Assembly (NCBI RefSeq): GCF_004348685.1 | Contig: NZ_SMKO01000024.1 | Span: 1 to 64,000 of the forward strand | Direction of reading: 5' to 3' | Length of the DNA: 64,000 bases | DNA from: Nonomuraea deserti | GTDB lineage: Bacteria; Actinomycetota; Actinomycetes; Streptosporangiales; Streptosporangiaceae | Shown here: in pieces, positions 42,723 to 51,909 of the stretch | Layout of the letters: each line of letters opens with the position of its first letter | Position numbering within the stretch: position 1 is the stretch's first letter | Program-made: the position numbers and the translations under genes | The notes under the pieces: model-generated | What the model was told of the DNA's origin: nothing | The model's input: only the letters and a program-made list of their open reading frames with translations | The model's database searches: none

Positions 42723-43088
42723 ATGACCAGCAATGAACGCCGAATAACCGTCAGCCCGGACGACTCCGCTTCGCGCTGGGGGAATCCCGGTATCGAGGTG
42801 CTTTCGACCCCAGCCATCCTCGGCCACGTGGAGCGCCTGTGTGCTGATCTCCTGGAGCCGCAGCTGGCACCTGGCGAGATGACGGTCGGCGTACAGGTTG
42901 TCATGAACCACCGTGCACCCGCCCGGGTCGGCGAGGTCGTCGTCATCGAGGCGACCGCTGCCGGCTCCGGCTCGCCGCCTCGATTCGACTTCGCCGTCAA
43001 GAGCGTCGACGGCAGTGTGCTCTGCGACGGTGTTCACCAGCGCGCCGTGGTCGACGCCGACCGGTTCCGAGCCCGCATATCCGCCTGA
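42723..43088 (+). CDS. FlK-like hotdog thioesterase
   Basis: A 121-residue hotdog protein of the fluoroacetyl-CoA thioesterase (FlK) type. Active-site candidates are the Ser-Thr of VLSTPAILGHVE with its Glu, and His in VVMNHRAPARVGEVVVIEA, at FlK-like spacing. It would hydrolyse an acyl-CoA, either to release the acid made by the KAS III/dehydrogenase steps or for housekeeping. ATG at 42723 with GGAGAAG upstream is better than 42705. Confidence 0.78.
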   Translation: MTSNERRITVSPDDSASRWGNPGIEVLSTPAILGHVERLCADLLEPQLAPGEMTVGVQVVMNHRAPARVGEVVVIEATAAGSGSPPRFDFAVKSVDGSVLCDGVHQRAVVDADRFRARISA

Positions 43089-43105
43089 GATCCCCCGTGA
43101 CACTC

Positions 43106-43162
43106 CTCACCCCGGCCGCTCAGGTTCGGCGAAAGCGGTCGCCCACGAGCGGCCGGGGTGAG
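43106..43162. terminator. Bidirectional hairpin terminator
   Basis: CTCACCCCGGCCGCT (43106-43120) pairs perfectly with AGCGGCCGGGGTGAG (43148-43162). It lies between the convergent thioesterase and phosphotransferase genes and ends the long plus-strand operon. Confidence 0.85.
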
Positions 43163-43183
43163 GGTTCCAGCGGCGGATCACGG

Positions 43184-44194
43184 TCAGCCCCGCGCCGCCT
43201 GCCGGGACAGGCCCCGGCGAACCGGGAAATACTTGAGCAACGACGACGTGCCGTCGACGGCGAGGGCGAGCACCTCGACGAGCCCGTCGCCGGGGCAGGG
43301 ATGGTAGATCTTGGCCATGTCGATGCGAAGCCGCCAGAGCTCCGTCAGCGCGGTCATCACGTGGTCCCACAGGATCCGCTGCTCGGCCGTGTCGTCCCCG
43401 TCCAGCGGAGCGACGGCTCGGTAACCGGCGAGAGCGACGTCGACCAAGTGCAGGGGTATCTGTGCGAAATCGATCGCCGGATCGAACCAACCCGCGTCAT
43501 CCCAGTCGATCAGCGCGCGAAGCTGGTCGTCGAACTGCAGGATGTTCCCCGGCTTGAGGTCGCCGTGCACGAACCGCCGATACCGGTTCGCACCGCTGAC
43601 CGAGGGCTTCAGGGCGCTCAACAATTCGTCGAACCACTCGGCCATGTGCGCGGCCACCACGCCGGCTTCGACGAGCCCTGTCAGGATTGCGACGTGGTCG
43701 AGAGGGCGGGTCCACTTCTCGAGCCACCCCTTCGGATCGTCCACGTGACCCACGGAGTGGTGGAGTGTCGCAAGTTCACGTCCGACGCCGTGCCAGACGG
43801 CCGCGTCGGACGGCAGGACTTGTGCGGACGGGGTCACCGAGTCGCCGCGCACGTACTCGAAAACCGAGAACGGGACGCTGAATATCTCCAGGCTGTCGTC
43901 GAACACGACGAGTGATCCGGTCCGTACGCCGGCGGAAGTGGCGGCCGGCACCGCCACTGAAGCAGTGAGTGTTTCTCCGATCGCCCGCGGATGGTCTCGC
44001 GGTATTTTCAGGATATACTTATCGTCGAGCCGGTACACCGAATGCACGTTGCCCGACGAATTGAGCCGCTTCGTTTTCCGTGGATCTATGTCGAGCTGGT
44101 ATCGGTCGATGACCGCCGAGGCCTGGACTAGCGTCACGGTAGGGAATGGCTCCCCGTCATAGGGGGGGCGAATCGGGCGTCGAATTGATGTCAT
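43184..44194 (-). CDS. APH/choline-kinase-like phosphotransferase
   Basis: A 336-residue kinase of the aminoglycoside phosphotransferase fold. The Lys of the ATP site is in KYILKIPRD, the catalytic loop is FVHGDLKPGNIL and the metal Asp is in LIDWDDAGWFDPAID. It is the only minus-strand gene in this part of the cluster. Such genes often give self-resistance by phosphorylating the product, or phosphorylate a pathway intermediate. The substrate cannot be told from sequence. Confidence 0.82.
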   Translation of the reverse strand: MTSIRRPIRPPYDGEPFPTVTLVQASAVIDRYQLDIDPRKTKRLNSSGNVHSVYRLDDKYILKIPRDHPRAIGETLTASVAVPAATSAGVRTGSLVVFDDSLEIFSVPFSVFEYVRGDSVTPSAQVLPSDAAVWHGVGRELATLHHSVGHVDDPKGWLEKWTRPLDHVAILTGLVEAGVVAAHMAEWFDELLSALKPSVSGANRYRRFVHGDLKPGNILQFDDQLRALIDWDDAGWFDPAIDFAQIPLHLVDVALAGYRAVAPLDGDDTAEQRILWDHVMTALTELWRLRIDMAKIYHPCPGDGLVEVLALAVDGTSSLLKYFPVRRGLSRQAARG

Positions 44195-44310
44195 GCCGCA
44201 ATACTTCCTGCGCTTACCATATCGATCTCCAGCTTCGGTAATGGGTGAGTTTTGCGTGGCTACATTACCTCGCCCGACACAGCTGCAAAACTACTTCGAA
44301 GGAGTGTGTA
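44195..44310. promoter_or_regulatory. Divergent promoter region with inverted repeat
   Basis: The 116-base gap separates divergent genes. AGTTTTGC (about 44249-44256) is inverted as GCAAAACT (about 44286-44293), a low-GC 8-base pair that could be an operator. AAGGAG lies seven bases before the ATG at 44311. Confidence 0.4.
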
Positions 44311-45138
44311 ATGGCTCAGCCCGACTTGGAGAGCCCGGAGCCGATGGCGCGGCTGGTGAAGGGGGGCCCGGTCAGTTCCTCGATTGGCCACCTCCAGCAG
44401 GTATTCTCCGAGATCACCGATCGTCTCCGAATGTCATCAACCGAACAAGTCGCCGCGCGGCTTCGAGGCTGGGACAATTACCAGCGCGCTTCCCTGGGGC
44501 GCGGCGAGACTCCGGCGCTGGTCGCCGGCGACATCAAGTCGTCCTTCTCGCTGTCCGAGACCAAGTTCGAGCCTCGTGGGGAACCGGGACTCGAGCTCCC
44601 CGACGTGACCGAGGTGCCGGCGTTCGCCCACCTCGACGGCATCGTGCGCCTCGCGGCGCAGCTGGCGATCCCGGACGTATCCGACGAGCAACGCGTAGTC
44701 GTGACGCTGTTCCTCTACCGGGTGATCGCGCGCGCCGGGCAGATCTACGAAGGATTCCTCCACCGCGACATCGCTTCCCCGCAAGAGCCGGTGGGCAGTG
44801 TGATTTTCTATCCCACGGTGAGAACGCAGAATATCGAGGGAGCGGAATTCGGCGCTCACTTCTCCGGTCTTCCTGTCGATGAGCTGCGGCGCCGCGACCA
44901 CGACATCACATTCGCACCCCAGGAGTACGAGGGTGCCGCACTCGTCCTCGGCTACCCGCACAACCTCGCGCACGGCGTTCGTACGGGGAACAACCCCCAC
45001 GCTGTCCTGACAGACGCGACGAGAGATCGCGCCGACGATGTGCGGGAGCTCCTCGATCCCCACGAGACCACCTTCGTGAAGGACATGGCGGTGCTGACCT
45101 TCGCGCAGACGACGGCGATCGAGGCGGACATTCCCTGA
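44311..45138 (+). CDS. Putative Fe(II)/2-oxoglutarate oxygenase-like protein
   Basis: A 275-residue protein that I do not recognise with certainty. A possible 2-oxoglutarate oxygenase site is visible: FLHRDIASPQEPVGSVIFYP offers a HxD pair and, about 75 residues later, YEGAALVLGYPHNLAHGVRTG offers the distal His in an NLxHGV context. This order fits a cupin oxygenase, which would hydroxylate or desaturate a peptide or amino acid. It heads a four-gene operon with two kinases and a KAS III. A hairpin separates it from the kinases. Confidence 0.5.
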   Translation: MAQPDLESPEPMARLVKGGPVSSSIGHLQQVFSEITDRLRMSSTEQVAARLRGWDNYQRASLGRGETPALVAGDIKSSFSLSETKFEPRGEPGLELPDVTEVPAFAHLDGIVRLAAQLAIPDVSDEQRVVVTLFLYRVIARAGQIYEGFLHRDIASPQEPVGSVIFYPTVRTQNIEGAEFGAHFSGLPVDELRRRDHDITFAPQEYEGAALVLGYPHNLAHGVRTGNNPHAVLTDATRDRADDVRELLDPHETTFVKDMAVLTFAQTTAIEADIP

Positions 45139-45180
45139 GCCCTGTTTTGACGGCGAGGTGGGGATCGGAAGTGTTCGAGC

Positions 45181-45212
45181 ACGCCGGGTACGGTACAGCC
45201 CGTACCCGGCGT
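45181..45212. terminator. Hairpin between oxygenase and kinase genes
   Basis: ACGCCGGGTACG (45181-45192) pairs perfectly with CGTACCCGGCGT (45201-45212). There is no T-run. It may attenuate transcription into the kinase genes rather than end it, as no strong promoter is evident after it. Confidence 0.6.
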
Positions 45213-45237
45213 GTCAGCCGGTGGAGGAGAACACTGG

Positions 45238-45978
45238 ATGAATCATTCTGAGAGTGGTTACGGCGACCTAGATTTCCGGATCGATATGCGACGTCATATC
45301 TGGCCTGGGAAACTCATTGCCGTATCCGGAATCGATGCCAGCGGAAAGACGACGTTGATCCGGTGCATCGCGGCAGAGGCAAGGCGCCGCTCGATCGTGG
45401 TGCGGCGCTTCAAGTTCCCATCTCGGGAGCTGAAGGACACGGCGCTGTTCCGAGAGTTCGACAGGGATCGCCAGGGCAGTCTGGACCGTGGTTTCATCGA
45501 CCCGTTCGGGTTGACGCTCGTCCTGATGGGAGACCGCCTGCTCACGCTGCACAATCAGGTGAGGAGTCATCTCCAGGCGGGACACACGGTGATAATCGAT
45601 CGATATTTGTTCACGACGCTGGTGGAGTTCTTGCTGACGCCGCACTCGGCTGCCGAGCGTCGTGCCGTCTGGAGCTGCGCCGGGCATTTTCCCCGGCCAG
45701 ATTGCTATCTTTTCGCCGATGTTCCTGTGGAGGTTGCCGCCGATCGGCTGCGGGACCGTGGGGGAGCTGAGGCGGAGTCAATCGATTTGGAAGGCATGTC
45801 CATGAGAGCGAAACTCTTTCGTGAATTTGCCAAGTTGAACGACGGCATATCGGTTCGAACGGATATCGGCCTTGCGCATTCTATGAGGGCTGTCAGGGAG
45901 CGTCTCATCGCCATTGACGCGCTGCCTTCTCAGGCCTGCGGTACCCGGATAGTTGCGAGCGCCAGGGAGCAGCGATGA
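45238..45978 (+). CDS. Thymidylate-kinase-like P-loop kinase 1
   Basis: A 246-residue P-loop kinase. Walker A is VSGIDASGKTT (about 29-39) and the DR(Y/H) motif appears as IIDRYLFTTLVEF (about 120), as in thymidylate kinases; the lid has RLRDRGGAEAESIDL. GGAGGAG precedes the ATG at 45238 by eight bases. The usual thymidine-pocket residues are not obvious, so another nucleotide, or a phosphorylated natural-product intermediate, may be the substrate. It overlaps a second, diverged kinase. Confidence 0.75.
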   Translation: MNHSESGYGDLDFRIDMRRHIWPGKLIAVSGIDASGKTTLIRCIAAEARRRSIVVRRFKFPSRELKDTALFREFDRDRQGSLDRGFIDPFGLTLVLMGDRLLTLHNQVRSHLQAGHTVIIDRYLFTTLVEFLLTPHSAAERRAVWSCAGHFPRPDCYLFADVPVEVAADRLRDRGGAEAESIDLEGMSMRAKLFREFAKLNDGISVRTDIGLAHSMRAVRERLIAIDALPSQACGTRIVASAREQR

Positions 45979-46748
45979 GTCACACCGACCGAAGCCAGGA
46001 CTGGACTCCCGTCGTACTGGACGGACCGCGCCATGAATTTCCCGGCCGCCTCTTGGCCATCGAAGGATCGGACGGATCCGGGAAGTCCTATTTCGTTTCG
46101 TGGCTCGTGTCGGCCATGAGTGACGATATCCCGTGCACGCACGTGTTGATGCCGGGAGAGCACATGCGCGCTTATGACCTCTGGCGGGCATGGAGCGACG
46201 AGTCTCTTGGGTTCGATCGGAGCCTCATCGACGATGCCGGCCTGAAACTGATGGCGGTCGGCGATCGTTTGGTCCGGCAGCGGGCGATCATTGAACCCGC
46301 TCTTCGGCGGGGTCATCTCGTGATCTGCGAGCGATACGCCCTCACCCCGCTAGTATTCAATTCCGAAGCGATGTTCTCGAAGCCGCTGCAGCGACTTTAC
46401 CGGCCGGACCTCGGGCTGTTGTTTGACGCACCGAGCGATCTCCTTTTCGACCGCGTGCTGCAACGTACTGACTCACCCGTGCACCCGCAGACGCGGCACG
46501 ACAAGGAGATCGAGGTCAAGCGGTTTCGAGAATTGGCTGAAAAGAACCTTTATTCAGTTGTGGGCACGAGCGCACCCAACGACTTCGAAGATGTCAGACC
46601 TCTCCTGTGGGAGATGTTGCGACCGAGGGCAGGCGGGCTGTCACGAGTCTTGGCGACCCCTGTGGACTCCGCGGAGCCGCCACCGCAGGCCGATGCCGAT
46701 CGTATTCCGCCGGTGCGAACAGGTCTTGGGAGTGTGAAGAACCGATGA
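45975..46748 (+). CDS. Thymidylate-kinase-like P-loop kinase 2
   Basis: A 257-residue paralogue-like kinase: Walker A IEGSDGSGKSYFV (about 31-43), the DRY motif replaced by CERYALTPLVF, and a lid with FDRVLQRTDSPVHPQ. Similarity to kinase 1 is in the fold motifs only. ATGA overlap with kinase 1 and with the KAS III gene implies fixed stoichiometry. Two adjacent nucleotide-kinase-like genes are unusual and suggest stepwise phosphorylation of an unusual nucleoside, or a heterodimer. Confidence 0.72.
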   Translation: MSHTDRSQDWTPVVLDGPRHEFPGRLLAIEGSDGSGKSYFVSWLVSAMSDDIPCTHVLMPGEHMRAYDLWRAWSDESLGFDRSLIDDAGLKLMAVGDRLVRQRAIIEPALRRGHLVICERYALTPLVFNSEAMFSKPLQRLYRPDLGLLFDAPSDLLFDRVLQRTDSPVHPQTRHDKEIEVKRFRELAEKNLYSVVGTSAPNDFEDVRPLLWEMLRPRAGGLSRVLATPVDSAEPPPQADADRIPPVRTGLGSVKNR

Positions 46749-47758
46749 GTGATGGCGTCACTTCGGCGAAGGTTCGCAGTCGCGGACGACGATCCGCCCG
46801 CATCCTGGGAATCGGCGCCTATCGGCCGAACCGTGTCGTGGGCAACGAGGAGATCAGCAAGTACATCGACTCCGACGATAGGTGGATCCAGACCAGGTCG
46901 GGCATCGTCTCGCGCCGGTTCGCGGCCGGCGAGAGCATTCCCGAGATGGCAGCCTGGTCTGCGAGCAAGGCGCTCACTGCCGCCGGCCTCACTCCGAAAG
47001 ACGTGTCGTGCGTCATCCTCGCGACGATGTCCTATCTGCACCAGGCGCCGCCCGCGGCCGCGGCATGTGTCGCGGAACTCGAGGCGACCGGCGCCGCGGC
47101 TTTCGACATCGGAGGAGCCTGTGCGGGTTTCTCCCAGGCCCTCGCGGTGGCAAGCAGTCTCGTTTCTTCGGGGGACGCGCAGTATGTGGTGGTCGCCGGC
47201 GCCGAGCGTATGAGCGACATCGTCGACATCACAGACCGGTCTACAGCATTCCTGTTCGGCGACGGCGCCGGCGCAGTCATAATCGGACCTTCGGAGCAGC
47301 CGGGCATCGGTCCTGTCGTCTGGGGCAGCGACACCACGCATCTGCACGCGATCAAGCAAAGTGCGTCCTTCTCGGCCTTGAAGACACCGAGTGCTGTCCG
47401 GTGGCCCTACCTGGAGATGGCAGGGGTGGAGGTGTTCCGGTGGGCGATCAGTGCACTCGCGGATGTCATCCGTGAGGCGTTGGACGCCGCAGGCCTCGAG
47501 CCCATCGACATCAAAGCGCTCGTACTGCATCAGGCGAACGTACGGATCATAGAGAGCATTGCGAATCAGCTCAAACTGCCGGCGTCCGTTGTCGTGGCGC
47601 ACAGTCTCCGGGAGGACGGCAATACGTCGGCGGCGTCTATTCCGATGGCACTGGAGGCATTGTGTGCCACCGGAAAGGTCCAGTCCGGCGACTTGGCGTT
47701 GCTGGCCGGGTTCGGCTCCGGGCTCGGCTACTCAGCTCAGATCGTCACCGTTCCCTGA
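46745..47758 (+). CDS. KAS III (FabH-like) ketosynthase 2
   Basis: A 337-residue FabH-like enzyme with Cys in DIGGACAGFSQAL (about 126), His in VLHQANVRII and Asn in DGNTSAAS. It is diverged from the KAS III encoded at 37773-38837. It ends the oxygenase-kinase operon. Again no acyl carrier protein is nearby, so a CoA-dependent condensation, or an acyl transfer of the CerJ type onto a hydroxyl or amine, should be considered. Confidence 0.85.
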   Translation: MSDGVTSAKVRSRGRRSARILGIGAYRPNRVVGNEEISKYIDSDDRWIQTRSGIVSRRFAAGESIPEMAAWSASKALTAAGLTPKDVSCVILATMSYLHQAPPAAAACVAELEATGAAAFDIGGACAGFSQALAVASSLVSSGDAQYVVVAGAERMSDIVDITDRSTAFLFGDGAGAVIIGPSEQPGIGPVVWGSDTTHLHAIKQSASFSALKTPSAVRWPYLEMAGVEVFRWAISALADVIREALDAAGLEPIDIKALVLHQANVRIIESIANQLKLPASVVVAHSLREDGNTSAASIPMALEALCATGKVQSGDLALLAGFGSGLGYSAQIVTVP

Positions 47759-47779
47759 ACTCGCTCCCGCACAGACCAT

Positions 47780-48640
47780 GCGATCCGAGGGGACGCGGGC
47801 GGGAAGGCGGACGCGGACCTTCTCCGGACGCCGACGTAGGGCCGGAAGCCTTCCGCCGCGTCCCGACTGTCGGCGGCGCTGGACTCTGACAGTTGGACGC
47901 CGGTGCTGGCCAACAGCCTGGGCCGCGTAGCCACCACCGCCCGCCCGGCGTTCGGATCCCGAGCGGTGCAGGTTCTTGAACGGCCGGACATGGATGGACG
48001 GGGATCCCGGCTGATCATCGCGATCAGGACTGGTGTCTGGCCGCTGACGGAAATCAGGATGCGTGTCCCAGTGCGTGCTGAAACAGACTTCGGGTGAGCT
48101 TCTGCGAAACGATGACGCGGTTTGCGGCAGATTGGGCAGATGGCGATCTGCTCCGCCGCATGGCGGCGCGCAGATGCCAGGCTCTGCGCAGCTGAATGTT
48201 GCCGCCATGAAGCTTGTACCTGCCGCTCCACCACAGATCAGCACCGTTCGGGCCGGGCGTGGACACCGATCGGTACGCACCATGGTCTCGTCCAGGTATA
48301 GGTGCAAGACCTCGGTGGTCTTGGCCTGCTCCAGTGCGGTGTGCAGGTCGGGAGCCCGGGCGGCCAGTGCATCGATCCCTTCATGCAGGTAGGCGTAAGC
48401 GGTGCTCTTGCCGATGTCGTTGTCGACGGCCAGGTCACGGACCCGCGTGGTTTCGATGGACCAGCCAGCACCAGCACGGTCTGCTTGGACGGGCCAACGT
48501 CGGCGTTCCAGTCCTGGTGTCGATCGCGAACCGGTGAGCTGCCAGTTCGGCGGGGAGGAACTCGGCGGTGGATCGGCTGACCGCAGAGTCGCGCTTTTCG
48601 ATTATCGGGTATCGGCGTCGGCGGTCGCCCGAAAGTAACA
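47780..48640 (-). pseudogene. IS5-type transposase remnant
   Basis: The minus-strand frame at about 48217-48460 reads VRDLAVDNDIGKSTAYAYLH and KTTEVLHLYLDETMVRTDR, matching the N-terminal half of an IS5-type transposase with its first catalytic Asp region. After LICGG the frame is lost and only short pieces remain. It lies between the KAS III and alaS genes. Confidence 0.5.
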
Positions 48641-48740
48641 CCAGTCGCGGAGGCCTACACGGAAGAGCTCATCATTCAGCCCACAGTCGCGTTACCGCAT
48701 CCGCCTTAATCCGGGAGACCTAACCAGTTACGATACTTCG

Positions 48741-48842
48741 AGTCTAGACTGCCCGATGACACATGGCATTGTGTCACACGACGGGAAATCCACGACGAAG
48801 CCGGGCGACCGCCACAGGTCGCTCGGCGACATGGAAGGACGA
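48741..48842. promoter_or_regulatory. Promoter/leader of the extra alaS
   Basis: A perfect palindrome AGTCTAGACT (48741-48750) follows a possible -10 (TACGAT). In the leader a GCGACC/GGTCGC hairpin with a six-base loop lies shortly before the start. I see no T-box element. An upstream in-frame ATG at 48756 exists but the extension does not look like AlaRS. Confidence 0.35.
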
Positions 48843-51530
48843 ATGCTGATGAGGTCGGCGGAAATCCGCAAACGCTGGCTCGGCTTTTTCGAGGAACACG
48901 GGCACACGGTCGTGCCTTCGGCATCGTTGATCGCGGACGACCCGACCCTGCTGCTGGTACCTGCGGGCATGGTACCTTTCAAACCATACTTCCTCGGCCA
49001 GGAAACGCCACCCTTCCAGCGGGCCACTAGCATCCAGAAATGCGTGCGCACCCCGGATATCGACGAGGTCGGCAAGACCACTCGCCATGCCACGTTCTTC
49101 CAGATGTGTGGCAATTTCTCGTTCGGCGACTACTTCAAGAAGGAAGCGATCACCCTCGCCTGGGAACTGCTGACCTCCCCGCAGGACGCGGGCGGCTACG
49201 GCATGGATCCCGAGCGGTTATGGATCACCGTCTTCCACGAAGACTCTGAAGCCGAGGCGATCTGGCGCGATGTCGTCGGCGTCCCGCCGGAGCGGATCCA
49301 ACGCCTGGGCATGGGGCCGAACTTCTGGTCCATGGATGTGCCCGGGCCCTGCGGACCCTCATCAGAGATCTGTTACGACCGCGGCCCGGAGTTCGGCGCT
49401 GAAGGTGGCCCAGCCGTCAACGACGAGCGCTACATCGAACTGTGGAACCTCGTGTTCATGCAGTACGAACGAGGTGAAGGTATCGGAAAGGAGGACTTCG
49501 AGATCCTCGGGGAGCTGCCGGCGAAGAACATCGACACCGGTCTTGGCCTCGAGCGGCTAGCGATGATCCTCCAGGGCGTGAACAGCATCTTCGAGATCGA
49601 CACCTCGCGTGCCGTCATCGGCAAGGCGACCGAGCTGACCGGAGTGCCGTACGGCGCGGATCCGAAATCAGATGTCTCGCTCCGCATTGTGTCGGACCAT
49701 ATGCGGGCGTCGGTAATACTGGTCGGAGACGGGGTCACGCCCGGCAACGAGGGCCGCGGCTACGTGCTGCGCCGGATTCTACGTCGCGCCATCCGCAATA
49801 TGCGGCTGCTCGGCTCCACCGGGCCGGTGGCCGGAGCCCTGCTCGACGCCGTTCTCGGCATCATGGGTGAGCAGTACCCCGAGCTCCTGGCAGACCGTGC
49901 GCGCATCGAAATCGTTGTGCGGGCCGAAGAAGCCGCATTCCTCAAGACACTGAAAACCGGGACCGCCATCCTCGACGAGGCGGTCACCGAGACCAAACGC
50001 CGCGGTTCCTCAGTCCTGGGCGGCGACCAGGCCTTCATGCTGCACGACACCTACGGCTTCCCCGTCGACCTGACTTTGGAAATGGCGGCCGAGCAGGGCC
50101 TGCAAGTCGACGAGGGCGTTTTCCGACAGCTCATGAAACAGCAACGTGACCGGGCCAAGGCCGATGCCCGGGCCAAGAAGGCTGGCCACGCCGACCTTTC
50201 CGCCTATCGGGAGGTCGCAGACCGCGCCGGGACCGTCGAGTTCACCGGATACGAGTTGCTGGAGGATGAGGCCTCGGTCGTCGGTCTGCTGGTCGACGGC
50301 GTCCCCTCGCCCGCGGCGTCCGAGGGCGACGACGTCGAGATCGTCCTGAGCCGGACGCCTCTCTACGCCGAGGGCGGCGGCCAGTTGGCCGACTACGGCC
50401 GAATCCAGACACACTCGGGCGCGATCGTGGCCGTGCACGACGTGCAGCAACCGGTACCCGGCGTCCTGGTGCATTCAGGTACTGTGCTGGTCGGCGAAAT
50501 CACACTCGGCTCGACGGTGCTCGCGACGGTCGATGTCGAACGCCGTCGTGCCATCTCCCGTGCGCATTCGGCGACCCACCTGACGCACCAGGCGCTACGC
50601 GTCGCGCTCGGTCCGTCGGCCGCGCAGGCCGGCTCGGAGAACTCCCCCGGGCGGTTCCGCTTCGACTTCGCCTCACCGTCCGCGGTGCCCCACTCCGTGC
50701 TAGCGGACGTCGAGCAGGAGATCAACGAAGTGCTGGCCCGCGAGCTGGAAGTGACCGCCGCGGTGATGACCATGAATGAGGCCCGCAAACAGGGTGCCGT
50801 CGCGATGTTCGGCGAGAAGTACGGGGACCGGGTGCGCGTCGTAACCATCGGCAACTATTCCAAGGAACTGTGTGGCGGAACGCATGTCCGCAACACCGCG
50901 CAACTCGGCTTGGTGAAGCTGATGAGCGAGTCGTCCATCGGTGCGGGCGTACGGCGGGTCGAGGCACTGGTCAGCGTAGACGCTTACCGTTTCATGGCAC
51001 GCGAGCACACGTTGGTGAGGCAGCTGACCGAGTTGGTCAAGGGCAGACCGGAGGAACTGCCAGAGAAGGTCGCTGGCATGATCACGCGGATCCGGGACGC
51101 AGACAAGGAGATCGACCGCTTCCGGCTGGACAATCTCATGCAGGCGAGTGCGTCGCTGGTGCAATCGGCCGAGAACGTCGGCGGCGTCGCGCTGGTCGCC
51201 GCGAAGGCGCGAGACGGGATCGTGATGGACGACCTGCGGCGGATGGCACGGGATGTGTGTGCTCAGTTCACGTCCACGGAAGCCGCGGTCGCCCTATTCT
51301 CCGTCAAGGACGGTCGACCGTTGTGTGCGGCCGCGGTGAATGAAGAGGGACAGGCGGGCGGATTGAAAGCCGGCGAGCTGATCCGTACGGCGATGACGGT
51401 TCTCGGGGGTCGCGGAGGGGGCAAGGACAACGTGGCGCAGGGAGCAGGCACCGACACGAGCGCTGTGGACCAAGCAATCGCTGCGGTGCGCCAGGCTATC
51501 CTCACGCAGGGTTTGTCTCAGGGTCTCTAG
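48843..51530 (+). CDS. alaS: Alanyl-tRNA synthetase, probable second copy
   Basis: An 895-residue complete AlaRS. It starts [20 protein letters not shown] as bacterial AlaRS do, so ATG at 48843 (GGAAGG upstream) is preferred to 48756. The class II aminoacylation site is intact ([34 protein letters not shown]), the editing-domain zinc ligands are present ([11 protein letters not shown] and [14 protein letters not shown]), and the C-terminal C-Ala domain is kept. It is cut off from any housekeeping context and stands in a biosynthetic cluster between mobile elements. This is the usual setting of a resistant target copy. Whether it replaces or duplicates the housekeeping gene cannot be told from this window. 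Confidence 0.9.
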   Translation: MLMRSAEIRKRWLGFFEEHGHTVVPSASLIADDPTLLLVPAGMVPFKPYFLGQETPPFQRATSIQKCVRTPDIDEVGKTTRHATFFQMCGNFSFGDYFKKEAITLAWELLTSPQDAGGYGMDPERLWITVFHEDSEAEAIWRDVVGVPPERIQRLGMGPNFWSMDVPGPCGPSSEICYDRGPEFGAEGGPAVNDERYIELWNLVFMQYERGEGIGKEDFEILGELPAKNIDTGLGLERLAMILQGVNSIFEIDTSRAVIGKATELTGVPYGADPKSDVSLRIVSDHMRASVILVGDGVTPGNEGRGYVLRRILRRAIRNMRLLGSTGPVAGALLDAVLGIMGEQYPELLADRARIEIVVRAEEAAFLKTLKTGTAILDEAVTETKRRGSSVLGGDQAFMLHDTYGFPVDLTLEMAAEQGLQVDEGVFRQLMKQQRDRAKADARAKKAGHADLSAYREVADRAGTVEFTGYELLEDEASVVGLLVDGVPSPAASEGDDVEIVLSRTPLYAEGGGQLADYGRIQTHSGAIVAVHDVQQPVPGVLVHSGTVLVGEITLGSTVLATVDVERRRAISRAHSATHLTHQALRVALGPSAAQAGSENSPGRFRFDFASPSAVPHSVLADVEQEINEVLARELEVTAAVMTMNEARKQGAVAMFGEKYGDRVRVVTIGNYSKELCGGTHVRNTAQLGLVKLMSESSIGAGVRRVEALVSVDAYRFMAREHTLVRQLTELVKGRPEELPEKVAGMITRIRDADKEIDRFRLDNLMQASASLVQSAENVGGVALVAAKARDGIVMDDLRRMARDVCAQFTSTEAAVALFSVKDGRPLCAAAVNEEGQAGGLKAGELIRTAMTVLGGRGGGKDNVAQGAGTDTSAVDQAIAAVRQAILTQGLSQGL

Positions 51531-51603
51531 TGTGATGGTGTGCCCCGGGTTGGGTGGAGGTGGGTTACTGGATTCTTGTGCCACTTGATGAGAGGAAAGT
51601 GGC

Positions 51604-51909
51604 ATGGGACGACGGGGCTACCCGCCGGAGTTCCGGCGCAAGGTACTGGACCTGCTCGAAGCAGGCCGCGCTGCCACCGAGCTGGCGCATAACCTGGACA
51701 TCAGCACGCAGACGATCTACACCTGGCGACGCCAAGACCGTATCGATCGCGGCTTGGAGCCGGGCCTGACCAGCGGCGAGAAGGCCGAGCTGGCGGCCGC
51801 CAAACGGCGCATCGCCGGGCTGGAGACCGAATTGCAGGCCACCCGCCGGGCCATCGAGCTCATTCGCGAGGCGGCGCCCCCAAAAGACGGTTCGCAGCCA
51901 TCGTGGTGA
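51604..51909 (+). CDS. IS3-family orfA (helix-turn-helix)
   Basis: A 101-residue protein: MGRRGYPPEFRRKVLDLLEAG with a helix-turn-helix (LAHNLDISTQTIYTWRRQ), then a leucine-zipper-like coiled coil to the end. It overlaps orfB by seven bases, the usual place for the programmed shift that makes OrfAB. It appears intact but orfB is not, so transposition is unlikely. Confidence 0.85.
   Translation: MGRRGYPPEFRRKVLDLLEAGRAATELAHNLDISTQTIYTWRRQDRIDRGLEPGLTSGEKAELAAAKRRIAGLETELQATRRAIELIREAAPPKDGSQPSW

Noticed and set aside
48756-48842. AlaRS starting 29 residues upstream
   Set aside because: The extension does not resemble AlaRS N-termini, and ATG at 48843 has a better ribosome binding site and the canonical start.
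48760-48842. T-box riboswitch before alaS
   Set aside because: I see a small hairpin but no T-box consensus or specifier stem.
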